A stretch of 64,000 nucleotides of DNA, from assembly GCA_022226935.1 (NCBI GenBank), contig CP092081.1, positions 1,183,660 through 1,247,659 on the forward strand, written 5' to 3'. Position 1 is the stretch's first letter. Each line of letters opens with the position of its first letter. A model generated the notes under the pieces. It ran no database searches, was not told the origin of the DNA, and was given only the letters and a program-made list of their open reading frames with translations. This DNA comes from Nitrospira sp. (lineage in GTDB: Bacteria > Nitrospirota > Nitrospiria > Nitrospirales > Nitrospiraceae). The translations under genes were made by a program, and so were the position numbers. Of this stretch, positions 35,513 to 43,623 are shown piece by piece.

Positions 35513-37060
35513 ATGCACAGACGCCCGTTGATTGCATCCATCAGTGGCCTCGTCGGGACCGCGATGTTCAGCCTGTCCCTGACTGCATCCTGGGCCGATG
35601 ATTCTTCACGGTTGGCCCCCCATGCCCCGCCGTCACCGACCGTCGTAGCCCAAACGATGGGCCCGGCTCCGAACGGAACCGGCACTCCGCCGCCTGCGCC
35701 CGACATTCCTCTCGGCGGCACGTCGATCGAAGACCTGCTGATGCAGAAGGGAACGATTACCAAAGAAGAGTGGATTCAGATTCGGGCCGAACAAGAATAC
35801 AGGGGCGGGGAGCGGGACAAGCGGATCGACACCCTGGACGAATGGAAGTCGAAAGCGGAGTTGCTGCCGATCCTCAGAGATAAGGTGAATTTCGGACTGA
35901 ACGCGCTCCAATGGTTGTACACCCACCAGGATGCGCATGTGCCTGAAGGACGAAGTCAGGACAACCTGTCCATCCGGCGGTCGGAAATTCTCTTCTGGGG
36001 CCGTATCAGCGACACCCTGCCGCGCTGGCACACGTTGATGGAGTTCCAAAGCATCAATCTCTTGAACAACACACCGACCGGAGGCAGCGCCGCCACCGGT
36101 GGCGTACCGACCTCGTCGACATTCTTCCGGGAAGCCTACCTCGACATACGGCCGGTGCAGTCCTGGGCGCCGAACGTCAATTATTTTCGCATGGGTATCT
36201 TTCGAATGCCCTTCGGGATCTTCACGGAAACCTCCGGCGGCTTGCGCGATGTCATCAGCTCTCCGTACCTCACGTCGGTCGGCTCCGGAGTCGGCAATCG
36301 TACCGGATCGGCCGGGACCGTCGAATTTCTCCAAGAGCGTGACTACTTCCTCGATATGCGCGGGAAACTGTTCAACCGGCTCGAGTATGTGGTCGGTATT
36401 ATGAACAACAACAATTATGAGGCCAACGCGACCGGATCGAACGCCCCGAAAAGTTTCTACTCCCGCGTACGATTATTCGGAAGCGACGTGTCGTTCATCA
36501 GTTTCACCACGATTCAAGGCGAATCGAACAACGCCAATACCAATATCAACGGCCGGGGCAAGGGCGCTTTCGATCGCTACGGATTAGACTTCCGCTATAC
36601 GTCAAAAATTTTGCCCGGCTTCATGGTGCAGGGAGAAGTTTGGCAGGGGCATGACGGGGCCAACCAGACCACGGTCGGGCGGCCGGCCAACGGTGCCTGC
36701 GATGTCCAAGCCATCTGCGGCGGCTCCGGTGCACCCGGGGTGCAACGGCGCACCTGGTACGTACTGGCCAAATATCTCATCACTGACGGACCCTTCGAAA
36801 ACTTCGAGCCGGTGGTCATGTACGAACAATTCGACCCGAATACCAGAATCGACAATGACCTCTACACCAGAACCATCGTCGGCCTGAGCTACTATTTCGA
36901 AAACTTTCCTCCCAAGGTGCAGTCCAAGCTGCAAGTCAATTACGAGTTCCGCCATCACTCGGGCAACGGTCCCAACAATGTCGTCGATCCGACACGCGGC
37001 GTCGGCGACCCTTTCGCCCAGAATGCCTTCTTGGTACAGTGGCAAATACGATTCATGTAA
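35513..37060 (+). CDS. OprP/OprO-type phosphate-selective porin (first copy)
   Basis: About 515 residues from ATG 35513, chosen because GGAGG is 9 bp upstream and a signal peptide follows (MHRRPLIASISGLVG..., cut near SWA-DD). The mature N-terminus has a short coiled segment (SIEDLLMQKGTITKEEWIQIRAEQE) seen also in the second porin, then a long beta-barrel ending in a terminal aromatic strand (FLVQWQIRFM) as in outer-membrane porins. Probable starvation-induced anion/phosphate porin. First of four co-oriented genes with lipoproteins behind it. Confidence 0.82.
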   Translation: MHRRPLIASISGLVGTAMFSLSLTASWADDSSRLAPHAPPSPTVVAQTMGPAPNGTGTPPPAPDIPLGGTSIEDLLMQKGTITKEEWIQIRAEQEYRGGERDKRIDTLDEWKSKAELLPILRDKVNFGLNALQWLYTHQDAHVPEGRSQDNLSIRRSEILFWGRISDTLPRWHTLMEFQSINLLNNTPTGGSAATGGVPTSSTFFREAYLDIRPVQSWAPNVNYFRMGIFRMPFGIFTETSGGLRDVISSPYLTSVGSGVGNRTGSAGTVEFLQERDYFLDMRGKLFNRLEYVVGIMNNNNYEANATGSNAPKSFYSRVRLFGSDVSFISFTTIQGESNNANTNINGRGKGAFDRYGLDFRYTSKILPGFMVQGEVWQGHDGANQTTVGRPANGACDVQAICGGSGAPGVQRRTWYVLAKYLITDGPFENFEPVVMYEQFDPNTRIDNDLYTRTIVGLSYYFENFPPKVQSKLQVNYEFRHHSGNGPNNVVDPTRGVGDPFAQNAFLVQWQIRFM

Positions 37061-37128
37061 TGAGACGCATGCGAATGCGGCAACGAATGTCTAACCGACT
37101 CAGTCTCTCGAAAAGAGAAAGGCATGCA

Positions 37129-37668
37129 ATGAAGATATCCCGGGGAGCGATCGTGGGCGTGCTGATCGGCATGGTCCTCAGCGGATGCGGACCTCAACGC
37201 GTCTTCTCACCTCAGGTACTGGACGGGGTGGACCAGAATTTCGACTTTATGGCCTGGCGTATGGTTCCTAATGCCAAGGCCGGCAAGAAGGTGCAGCTGG
37301 GTGGCCGTATCCTGCAGGCGCCTCAAAAAGACGGTGTGGTGACCATGGTCCTGACGCAACTGCCGATCGTCGAGCATCCGGCCTATGGTCCGACGGACAG
37401 GGAGCGGGGACGGGGAGAATTCCTGGTCTATTTCAACGGAAAAGTTCCCACAAACCATTTGCAGCCCGGGAACCGCGTCATTGCCATCGGAACCACGCAA
37501 CATGCCGCGGTGGTCGCCATTGAAGACAGCCAGCGCAGTCTCCCGGCCCTGACGGCCCAATGCCTGCACATCTGGAACACGGGGGGAAAAGAGATTGCTG
37601 ATTTCCCGAACTTTGGAGCAGGATATCAGCCATTGGAAGAGGAGACCTATTGCGCCGAATCACGCTGA
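37129..37668 (+). CDS. Slp-family outer-membrane lipoprotein
   Basis: 179 residues from ATG 37129 (AAAGG 7 bp upstream). Lipoprotein signal with LSGC (Cys22 region). The mature part follows the Slp pattern: KVQLGGRILQAP, a TQLPIVEHPAYGP segment, then GEFLVYFNGKV and an RVIAIGTT strand. Slp proteins are starvation-induced outer-membrane lipoproteins in enterobacteria. In line behind the Pho-controlled porin, so likely co-expressed. Confidence 0.72.
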   Translation: MKISRGAIVGVLIGMVLSGCGPQRVFSPQVLDGVDQNFDFMAWRMVPNAKAGKKVQLGGRILQAPQKDGVVTMVLTQLPIVEHPAYGPTDRERGRGEFLVYFNGKVPTNHLQPGNRVIAIGTTQHAAVVAIEDSQRSLPALTAQCLHIWNTGGKEIADFPNFGAGYQPLEEETYCAESR

Positions 37669-38012
37669 CAAGCCTTGACCGCATTCCACCAGCACGAAGG
37701 CGGCGCGGTCTGTTCGATGTGAGCGCTGCGCTCGTGCTGATGTGGGCATGCAGCGCCTGCGGAGCTGGCGTGACGCTAGTCCGCGATACGCCGACAGGAG
37801 GACTCGTCACGTACCCGTTCCAAAATGAAGTGGATGTCCTCACATCCAGCGAGCGGCGCGACGCGATGGAGTTGATCAACCGCAAATGCCCGGGTGGATT
37901 CAAAGTTCAGCAAGAAGGCGAAATACCAAAGGTGAGCCGCGCTGCGGATCGAGCCTGGCGAGGGCAAATGGGAGGAGATCGATTGTGGGGAATTCAGTTC
38001 ACATGCCAATAA
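37650..38012 (+). CDS. Small lipoprotein of unknown function
   Basis: 120 residues. TTG start at 37650 with GGAG six bases upstream, overlapping the slp gene by 19 bp. A hydrophobic stretch ends in SACG (possible lipobox) near residue 37. The mature part has TPTGGLVTYPF and CPGGF plus a final Cys, hinting at one disulphide. No family recognised. Its TAA overlaps the next ATG (TAATG), so three genes here are translationally linked. Confidence 0.55.
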   Translation: MRRITLTSLDRIPPARRRRGLFDVSAALVLMWACSACGAGVTLVRDTPTGGLVTYPFQNEVDVLTSSERRDAMELINRKCPGGFKVQQEGEIPKVSRAADRAWRGQMGGDRLWGIQFTCQ

Positions 38013-38977
38013 TGCCGATGGTCACCACAACCTATCCCCCGATGATATTGCGCCGCAGCCTCTGCCTTGTTCTCCTCATGTGCCTGACCTCCGCGTGCTC
38101 GCTACTAACTGGAGGAAAGGTATTGTACGACCAGCAGGACAGTCAAATAGGGCTGCAAGCGGACCCGACTATCCATCGCGGGTCTGCTCTCATGGAGAAT
38201 AACCATCCTGCACAACTGACCACGGAGGAGGTTCGCGTGCTTCTCGGTTCGCTGATGGTGAGCGGCTGGAGCGGAACGCTTGTCGGCATCCTGGAACGCC
38301 CCCGTCCGATTCCTGTCTTCACCGATCTGGAATTGAACCGTATTGCCGCGCCGGTTGCAACGGCCTTTCAACAAGCCGCTCCCACCGAACGCGTATTTTT
38401 CTCTCTACCCAAATCACAGACGACCTACAGTGAAGAGCGGACCACCGGTGCGCTCTTTCTGCGGGGACGGTATCTTCATGTCGTCCTCTCGGATCACTCC
38501 GCCTTCACGAGGGCTGACACGGCCGGAGGAGAGGTTAAGGATCTCCGAGATACAAAAGGAATGAAGTTGTGGGTCGCCCCGCCGGCAATCGCAGCCACGG
38601 TACCAGATGCGGAAGAGCCACGGTGGGCTCATTTTGAAACCGTACACATCTCGCTGAATGCCAAGGAAGTCATCGCTGCCAGAAACCGGCCATCTTCTCC
38701 CTCGACTGACGCCTCACCCTCACTACCGCTCTCCACAACAGACGCAGCAGGAGCCGCCGCAAAAATCGCCGGACCAGCGGACACGACCAGCAATCAGGCC
38801 GATGTGCTTCGCCTCCAGGTTCGTGAGCTGACGACCTCAAATCTGGAACTGCGGAATCGTTTAGACACCCAAATGAAGCAGATGCAGGCGTTGCAGGATC
38901 AATTAACAAAACTCCAGCAAGACCTCGACTCCGCTCGAGCAAAAAGCAAGACACCTCGCCGATCTACTACGCAATAG
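38012..38977 (+). CDS. Lipoprotein of unrecognised family, paralogue of the 42824 gene, with C-terminal coiled coil
   Basis: About 321 residues from ATG 38012 (overlapping the previous TAA); ATG 38042 is an alternative. Lipobox LTSAC. Residues about 40-200 align by eye with the lipoprotein at 42824: LYDQQDSQIGLQADP with LYESPASFVRLERDP, then NHPAQLTTEEVRVLLGSLMV with SHPVTITPEEMAAVWSGLMI, and LHVVLSDH with LHIVLSNY. The last 55 residues form a coiled coil (LRLQVRELTTSNLELRNRL), absent from the paralogue. Both copies sit beside porin and PstS genes, so a periplasmic phosphate-related role is inferred. Confidence 0.7.
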   Translation: MPMVTTTYPPMILRRSLCLVLLMCLTSACSLLTGGKVLYDQQDSQIGLQADPTIHRGSALMENNHPAQLTTEEVRVLLGSLMVSGWSGTLVGILERPRPIPVFTDLELNRIAAPVATAFQQAAPTERVFFSLPKSQTTYSEERTTGALFLRGRYLHVVLSDHSAFTRADTAGGEVKDLRDTKGMKLWVAPPAIAATVPDAEEPRWAHFETVHISLNAKEVIAARNRPSSPSTDASPSLPLSTTDAAGAAAKIAGPADTTSNQADVLRLQVRELTTSNLELRNRLDTQMKQMQALQDQLTKLQQDLDSARAKSKTPRRSTTQ

Positions 38978-39028
38978 TTGCCTTTCCGAGACCTGTAGAT
39001 CCTCAATGCAGTATTCGTCGGCGAGAGC

Positions 39029-39775
39029 TCATTTTTTCTCGTGAAACATGATGGCCCGTGCCACACCAGAAAGACCGAAGGCTTTATGGGCGGGGCATTG
39101 CGCCTGTTCGATTCACCGAAGAGCTCCTTCCGCGTCCCCGCGTCGTGCTTGCTTGAAGGAAAGCTCTCCAAGCGTGCGTCCACTTTCATCCGGCTCCACG
39201 ATCATGAGCGCATAGCCCAACGCTTCTTCCAGAGCACCGACATCGACGCATGAGAGGCGATCCCACGCAACGTGCCTCTTACCGCGCCCTGCCATGCTAA
39301 TAAGCTAAGCCTGCATCCCTGAATACATATTGTTCTGCCTCTTTCGATGTCTCAGATGGGTCATGGAGTTGCGGAGTGTTTGCTTTGGCTTCGCGCTGTA
39401 TCCGAAGGAAACCGAGCGCGGTACCGATCTGACCTGCTTCTCCGGCATCAACTCCGGCAACGGCAAGAGCGCTACGTTTCAACTCGTCACTTTGAATGCT
39501 CGCTATCGTTGCCATCGCTTCATCGAGCGCCGTCAGTGCCGCTTGTCGTGCAGCAATGCGGCCGATCGCATAGTCTGTAAAAGAACCATCGTCCGTCCAA
39601 GTAGTGCCGTCTGTAACGCTCCTGAGTAGTCCTGATCCTTGGACTGAACATCAATGATCTCTCGCAGAGCGGCCTCCCGGTGCACTGCTTGTTCGATGCC
39701 GCCGGCGACCGTGCACGGAGGTAGGTCGTCAAAAGGAAGGAGAATGCGAAAGGGTATGCCGCAGGCATCGACCAA
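39029..39775 (-). pseudogene. Decayed helical-repeat (TPR-like) protein gene
   Basis: No single frame is open, but three successive minus-strand frames share one repeat character. Frame 1 (39775 to about 39600) gives REAALREIIDVQSKDQDYSG. Frame 2 (about 39600-39297) gives RQAALTALDEAMATIASIQ, then KRSALAVAGVDAGEAGQIG. Frame 3 (39295 on) gives SFKQARRGDAEGALR, an in-frame TGA (39115-39113), then IEQAQ and a final stop at 39029. These fit a repeat of the form R-x-x-AL-x-x-I-A-x-x-Q-x-x-x-GD-x-x-x-AL. At least two frameshifts and one nonsense change (a TGG to TGA change would explain it) are needed. It lies directly after pstS at 39821 on the same strand. Confidence 0.6.
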
Positions 39776-39820
39776 ATTCCTGTCGATAACCTGCGGCTGC
39801 TGAGGATTGACGAGAGAAGC

Positions 39821-40939
39821 TCAGTTGGTCAGGGTCGCATTCTGGCCGGGGAGGCCGAGTGCCAGGACATTTTTCTTGACCTGTTTCATCGGAAGAGGGA
39901 AAAATCCCGCCTTCATCACGGCTTCCTGGCCTTCGCGACTCGTCACAAAGGTGAGAAACTCTTGCACGGCGGGCGCGAGGGGAGCCTTGGGAGATTTGTC
40001 GACGTAGAGATACAGCATCCGGCGAAGGGGATAGGTTTGGTCGGAGACAGTTGCCGCCGTAGGCGCGACAAAGGGCATGCCCTGATTTTCTGCGAGCGGA
40101 ACGATTCGCACGTTGGACGTTTCCAGCCCCAATCCACTGTAGCCGATCCCCAGTTGATCACGCGTGAGGTCGAGAATAACGGAAGCCGCCCCGGGTTCCT
40201 CACGAACAGTGGGGACAAATTCACCACCGGCCAGACAATGTTCTTGAAAGAACGCGCGCGTTCCGGATCGCCGGTCCCGTCCATACAGTCTGACAGGAGC
40301 CTTCTCCCAACCGTCTTGAAGGCCCAGCGCGCCCCATTGAGACAGGGTCGCTTGTAACCCGCGGTTATGGGTTGTTGAAAACATGGCATCGACCTGGTCG
40401 AGCGTGAGACCCTGGATGGGATTGTCACGATGGACGTAGAGCGCCACGGCGTCAACCGCCACAGGAATGCCGGTCGGTTCATAGCCATGTTGTGCGACAA
40501 ATTGTTTCACTTCCGCATCAAGCAACTCGCGTGAGGAAGCCACCAGGGAAACAAAGGTCGGTCGTTCTTCTTTAAGGGCAATTTTCCCGCTCAATTTGGC
40601 CGGTGGCTGAATGAACTCATTGACCGCTTTGGTCGATCCGCCTCCGCTCACGTTGACCGAGACATTCGGCTGGCGCCGTTGAAACTCACCCGCAAGACGA
40701 CTCATGAGGAGGGACATCGTATCGGAGCCCTGAACGCGAAGACTTCCTGCCGCTTGAGTGTGCGGATTGTATGGCACCAATCCTTCTTCCATTGCCAGAC
40801 TTGCCGTCGGCCCTGCGTTCTCAGCCTGCGCCACCGGCATCGGAATCACGGCCAAGGCACCGGCTGTCGCCATGATTCCCGCGAAGCCCACAACGACGGT
40901 TCGCCGTCCCCATTCCTGCCTGTGTCCCTGACTCAGCAT
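39821..40939 (-). CDS. PstS-family phosphate-binding protein (second copy)
   Basis: About 372 residues from ATG 40939, which has GGAGG 8 bp upstream; the ATG two codons earlier is only 2 bp from it. Signal peptide has twin Arg (WGRRTVVVGFAG) and ends near AQA-EN, so Tat export is possible though Sec is as likely. Phosphate-contact segments GSDTMSLL, GGGSTKAV and GRDRRSGTRAFF. Diverged from the operon copy, especially at the N-terminus. Preceded by a Pho promoter and divergent from the second porin. Confidence 0.9.
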   Translation of the reverse strand: MLSQGHRQEWGRRTVVVGFAGIMATAGALAVIPMPVAQAENAGPTASLAMEEGLVPYNPHTQAAGSLRVQGSDTMSLLMSRLAGEFQRRQPNVSVNVSGGGSTKAVNEFIQPPAKLSGKIALKEERPTFVSLVASSRELLDAEVKQFVAQHGYEPTGIPVAVDAVALYVHRDNPIQGLTLDQVDAMFSTTHNRGLQATLSQWGALGLQDGWEKAPVRLYGRDRRSGTRAFFQEHCLAGGEFVPTVREEPGAASVILDLTRDQLGIGYSGLGLETSNVRIVPLAENQGMPFVAPTAATVSDQTYPLRRMLYLYVDKSPKAPLAPAVQEFLTFVTSREGQEAVMKAGFFPLPMKQVKKNVLALGLPGQNATLTN

Positions 40940-40985
40940 GCTCATATCCTCCGCTAGAGTAGTGGTCTCGTCTGTAGCTCGACTC

Positions 40986-41039
40986 ATCCTACGAATCCAT
41001 GATTGCTGGCACATCACTGGCATGTTACGGATGTGTTAA
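40986..41039 (-). promoter_or_regulatory. Predicted Pho promoter of the second pstS
   Basis: Minus-strand half-sites TTAACA, GTAACA, GTGATG, GCAATC at 11-bp steps, then 9 bp and TAGGAT (40991-40986). Predicted leader about 40 nt to ATG 40939. One of the closest matches to the consensus. Confidence 0.82.
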
Positions 41040-41302
41040 ATCCACCTGTAGGGGCTGACGACACTCCAGCAGGCCTAGCTCGCGCTCGTTCATCTGAATT
41101 GATCTCCTCGCCAACTTCGACCATTTCCTCCCTTCCTATCACACGCCCAACGCCAATGGGTCCCTCCCATATTCCAGTTCATGCCGTGCGATCAACTCAT
41201 TGCTTTTTAACCTCTGCGTAACTACGTATTTACTATCTTCGCTACGCCGAAATATCTAATCACTCTGCTCGTCCTCGATGTCGCTTCCAGAATCTTTGAG
41301 AG

Positions 41303-41356
41303 TTAACTGCGACCATAGGTCTCTGTAATGCCTCGGTAACGCCTCCTCATTACCCT
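41303..41356 (+). promoter_or_regulatory. Predicted Pho promoter of the second porin
   Basis: Half-sites TTAACT, CATAGG, GTAATG, GTAACG at 11-bp steps, then 9 bp and TACCCT (41351-41356). The second half-site is poor; the other three and the -10 fit. Predicted leader about 39 nt to ATG 41402. The 264 bases between this array and the divergent one at 40986-41039 hold no gene that I can support. Confidence 0.7.
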
Positions 41357-41401
41357 CCGGCCGACACGACGGGTTCAACTCAACCAATTGGGAGGGCAAG
41401 C

Positions 41402-42760
41402 ATGAGGCGACGATGGGGTCGGTACGTAATGAGCGCGTGTGCTGTGATGGCACTGTGTGGCCTGCAAGCGGGAGTGGCGCGAGCCGGTGGGTTGGAAGAC
41501 CTGATGCTCAGCAAGGGACAAATGTCGATCGACGAGTGGGTGGAACTGAAGGCTGAAGAGGAAAAACGCGAAGCCAAAGTCTTTGAAGAAAGCCGCGGCG
41601 TCGGCGATACACCGGTCAAGGCCAAGTGGTACGAAAAGATCAGCATCCGCGGGTATAGCCAGATGCGTTTTAATCGATTGGGCAACCCGAACGGCAATTT
41701 GCTCAGCGATCAAGGTGATAAATCGATCGGAGATAATAACGGCTTTTTCCTACGACGCGCCCGAATGATTTTGAGCGGCGAGGTGCATCCGCGGTTGTTC
41801 GTCTATATCCAGCCGGATTTTGCCTCCACCGTCGGAGGCACGAACCATGCTGTGCAGTTGCGCGACTGGTATGCGGATTTATTCCTCACGGAAAACAAGG
41901 AATGGCGTATCAGAGCAGGTCAATCTAAAGTCCCCTATGGGTTCGAGAATCTGCAATCCAGTCAAAACCGACTGGCGCTCGACCGGAACGACGCCTTGAA
42001 TAGCGCGGTGTCGAACGAGCGTGATTTCGGTTTGTTTCTGTACTACGCGCCTACCCATGTCCGCGAACGATTCCGCCGACTGGTGGACAGCGGTCTGAAG
42101 GGATCCGGTGACTACGGCATGCTGGGTTTCGGTGTATACAATGGTCAAACCGCCAACCAGCCTGAGCGCAACGACGATAAACACATGATCGTCCGTGCTG
42201 CCTATCCCTACGAATTTGCGAACGGGCAGATATTCGAGGTCGGAGTCAGTGCCTATCAAGGTATGTTTAATGTAACGAAAGCCGCTATCGTGCCACTCGG
42301 AGGAGGTGCGGCTGTCACACCACGAGGAAACAACAATATCAGGGACGAACGAGTCGCGGCGTACTTTGTGCTCTATCCACAACCGTTCGGCATACAGGCG
42401 GAATATACCGTCGGACAGGGACCACAACTGAGCGCCGACAGGCGATCGATCGACCAAAGCGATCTCTACGGCGGCTATGTCCAAGCCATGTACAACTATA
42501 AATGTTCGACCTACTGCCTGAACGTATTTCCATTCGTGCGCTACCAGGAATATTACGGCGGAAAAAAGCACGAGGCCAATGCACCGAGAAACGTCGTGCG
42601 TGAACTGGAACTCGGAGTCGAGTATCAGTTTAACCAGGCCATCGAGCTCACTGCGATGTACGCCTTTACGAATCGAACGTCGTCTGCTGCGACGGGATCG
42701 AATCCGTACCAGGAAAACTATGGGAATTTGATCCGGTTTCAGCTGCAGTGGAATTATTAG
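41402..42760 (+). CDS. OprP/OprO-type phosphate-selective porin (second copy)
   Basis: 452 residues; GGGAGGG ribosome site before ATG 41402. Signal peptide ends near ARA-GG. It carries the same N-terminal segment as the first porin (GGLEDLMLSKGQMSIDEWVELKAEE), then the OprP-family block FFLRRARMILSGEVHPRLF near residue 117, and IRAGQSKVPYGFENLQSS near 175. The protein ends in an aromatic terminal strand (LIRFQLQWNY). Fits the phosphate-selective porin O/P family better than the first copy. Confidence 0.9.
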   Translation: MRRRWGRYVMSACAVMALCGLQAGVARAGGLEDLMLSKGQMSIDEWVELKAEEEKREAKVFEESRGVGDTPVKAKWYEKISIRGYSQMRFNRLGNPNGNLLSDQGDKSIGDNNGFFLRRARMILSGEVHPRLFVYIQPDFASTVGGTNHAVQLRDWYADLFLTENKEWRIRAGQSKVPYGFENLQSSQNRLALDRNDALNSAVSNERDFGLFLYYAPTHVRERFRRLVDSGLKGSGDYGMLGFGVYNGQTANQPERNDDKHMIVRAAYPYEFANGQIFEVGVSAYQGMFNVTKAAIVPLGGGAAVTPRGNNNIRDERVAAYFVLYPQPFGIQAEYTVGQGPQLSADRRSIDQSDLYGGYVQAMYNYKCSTYCLNVFPFVRYQEYYGGKKHEANAPRNVVRELELGVEYQFNQAIELTAMYAFTNRTSSAATGSNPYQENYGNLIRFQLQWNY

Positions 42761-42823
42761 AGGAAGCGGGCTACGTATCTTGTGAAGAGCTCATCTCGAT
42801 TCATCCATCCAATCTATCCTGTA

Positions 42824-43513
42824 CTACCTGGCGCCGGCTTTGGCCGGCGCCAGGTGCCGAAAGCGCACCACCACTTCGCGACGCTCAGCACTAAAGAGAC
42901 TCGATAAAAAGGTTTCCTGAGGCGGAACAGTTGCACTCGCCGGCTCGAACTCAAGGCGAGCCTCCTGCGGAGCAATTCTGCGCATAGGGGTCAACCTGTC
43001 ATCCGTCGTATCGTCCACGCCGGGATCGGAAGCCGCATGTGTCGGTGAGCGATAGTTGCTCAGCACGATGTGGAGATCCTCACCATCGACAAACACTCCC
43101 CCCGACGTCACCTTTCTGATAATCGCCGTATCCTGATGCGTCTGATAAAAGGTCACCACCTCCTCCGATGTGGCTTGGCCTAAGCCTTTCGCCAGTAACG
43201 GCGAGAGGAACTGCACTTCCGCGTCATTGAAGGCCGGATGGCGTTGTGGCTCTTTGTTCTTGTCGAAAAAAGACAGCAGACGCGATGGTTCCTCGATCAT
43301 GAGCCCAGACCACACGGCCGCCATCTCCTCCGGCGTAATCGTGACCGGATGCGAGTGCCCCTGGTTCTCGCGGGCCGTCGGATCACGTTCGAGACGCACA
43401 AAGCTCGCCGGACTTTCATAAAGAGTCAGCGTCGGAAATTGTCGGTTTTCGCAGGCAGCGAGTCCTAGAAACAGTGTCATGCAGCATAACGGGACTATTC
43501 GAGTCAGATTCAT
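42824..43513 (-). CDS. Lipoprotein of unrecognised family, paralogue of the 38012 gene
   Basis: 229 residues, AGGAAG just before ATG 43513, lipobox GLAAC near residue 21. Shares with the 38012 product an LY-x-S/Q-x-A opening, a HP-x-T-x-EE-x block, an F-x-D-x-E-x-x-x-x-x-P/A-x-L helix and GEDLHIVLSNY. It lacks the C-terminal coiled coil. Convergent with the second porin and downstream of the third pstS, behind a terminator. Family function unknown; phosphate context is suggestive. Confidence 0.7.
   Translation of the reverse strand: MNLTRIVPLCCMTLFLGLAACENRQFPTLTLYESPASFVRLERDPTARENQGHSHPVTITPEEMAAVWSGLMIEEPSRLLSFFDKNKEPQRHPAFNDAEVQFLSPLLAKGLGQATSEEVVTFYQTHQDTAIIRKVTSGGVFVDGEDLHIVLSNYRSPTHAASDPGVDDTTDDRLTPMRRIAPQEARLEFEPASATVPPQETFLSSLFSAERREVVVRFRHLAPAKAGAR
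42826..42855. terminator. Perfect 13-bp hairpin at the junction of porin and lipoprotein genes
   Basis: ACCTGGCGCCGGC and its exact complement flank a 4-base loop. The stem covers the final codons of the minus-strand lipoprotein, and its stop codon (42826-42824) touches the stem end. It lies between two convergent genes and is palindromic, so it could stop transcription in both directions, though no T tract follows on either strand. Confidence 0.55.
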
Positions 43514-43561
43514 GTCTTCCTCATGAAAAAGAAGGTGGAGTGTACCACGAGGTTGGAAAGC

Positions 43562-43596
43562 AAAGAAAATTGCGCCGCCCGAGAGGGGGGCGGCGC
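43562..43596 (-). terminator. Rho-independent terminator after the third pstS
   Basis: On the minus strand a 9-bp G+C stem (GCGCCGCCC with its complement, loop about 7 bases) is followed by AATTTTCTTTG. It lies 28 bp past the pstS stop at 43624. Confidence 0.75.
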
Positions 43597-43623
43597 GCAG
43601 GGGAGAACATTCACGTGTTGCGG

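Noticed and set aside
40679..40957. Plus-strand frame of about 92 codons over the second pstS
   Set aside because: Antisense shadow; no ribosome site and no conserved pattern.
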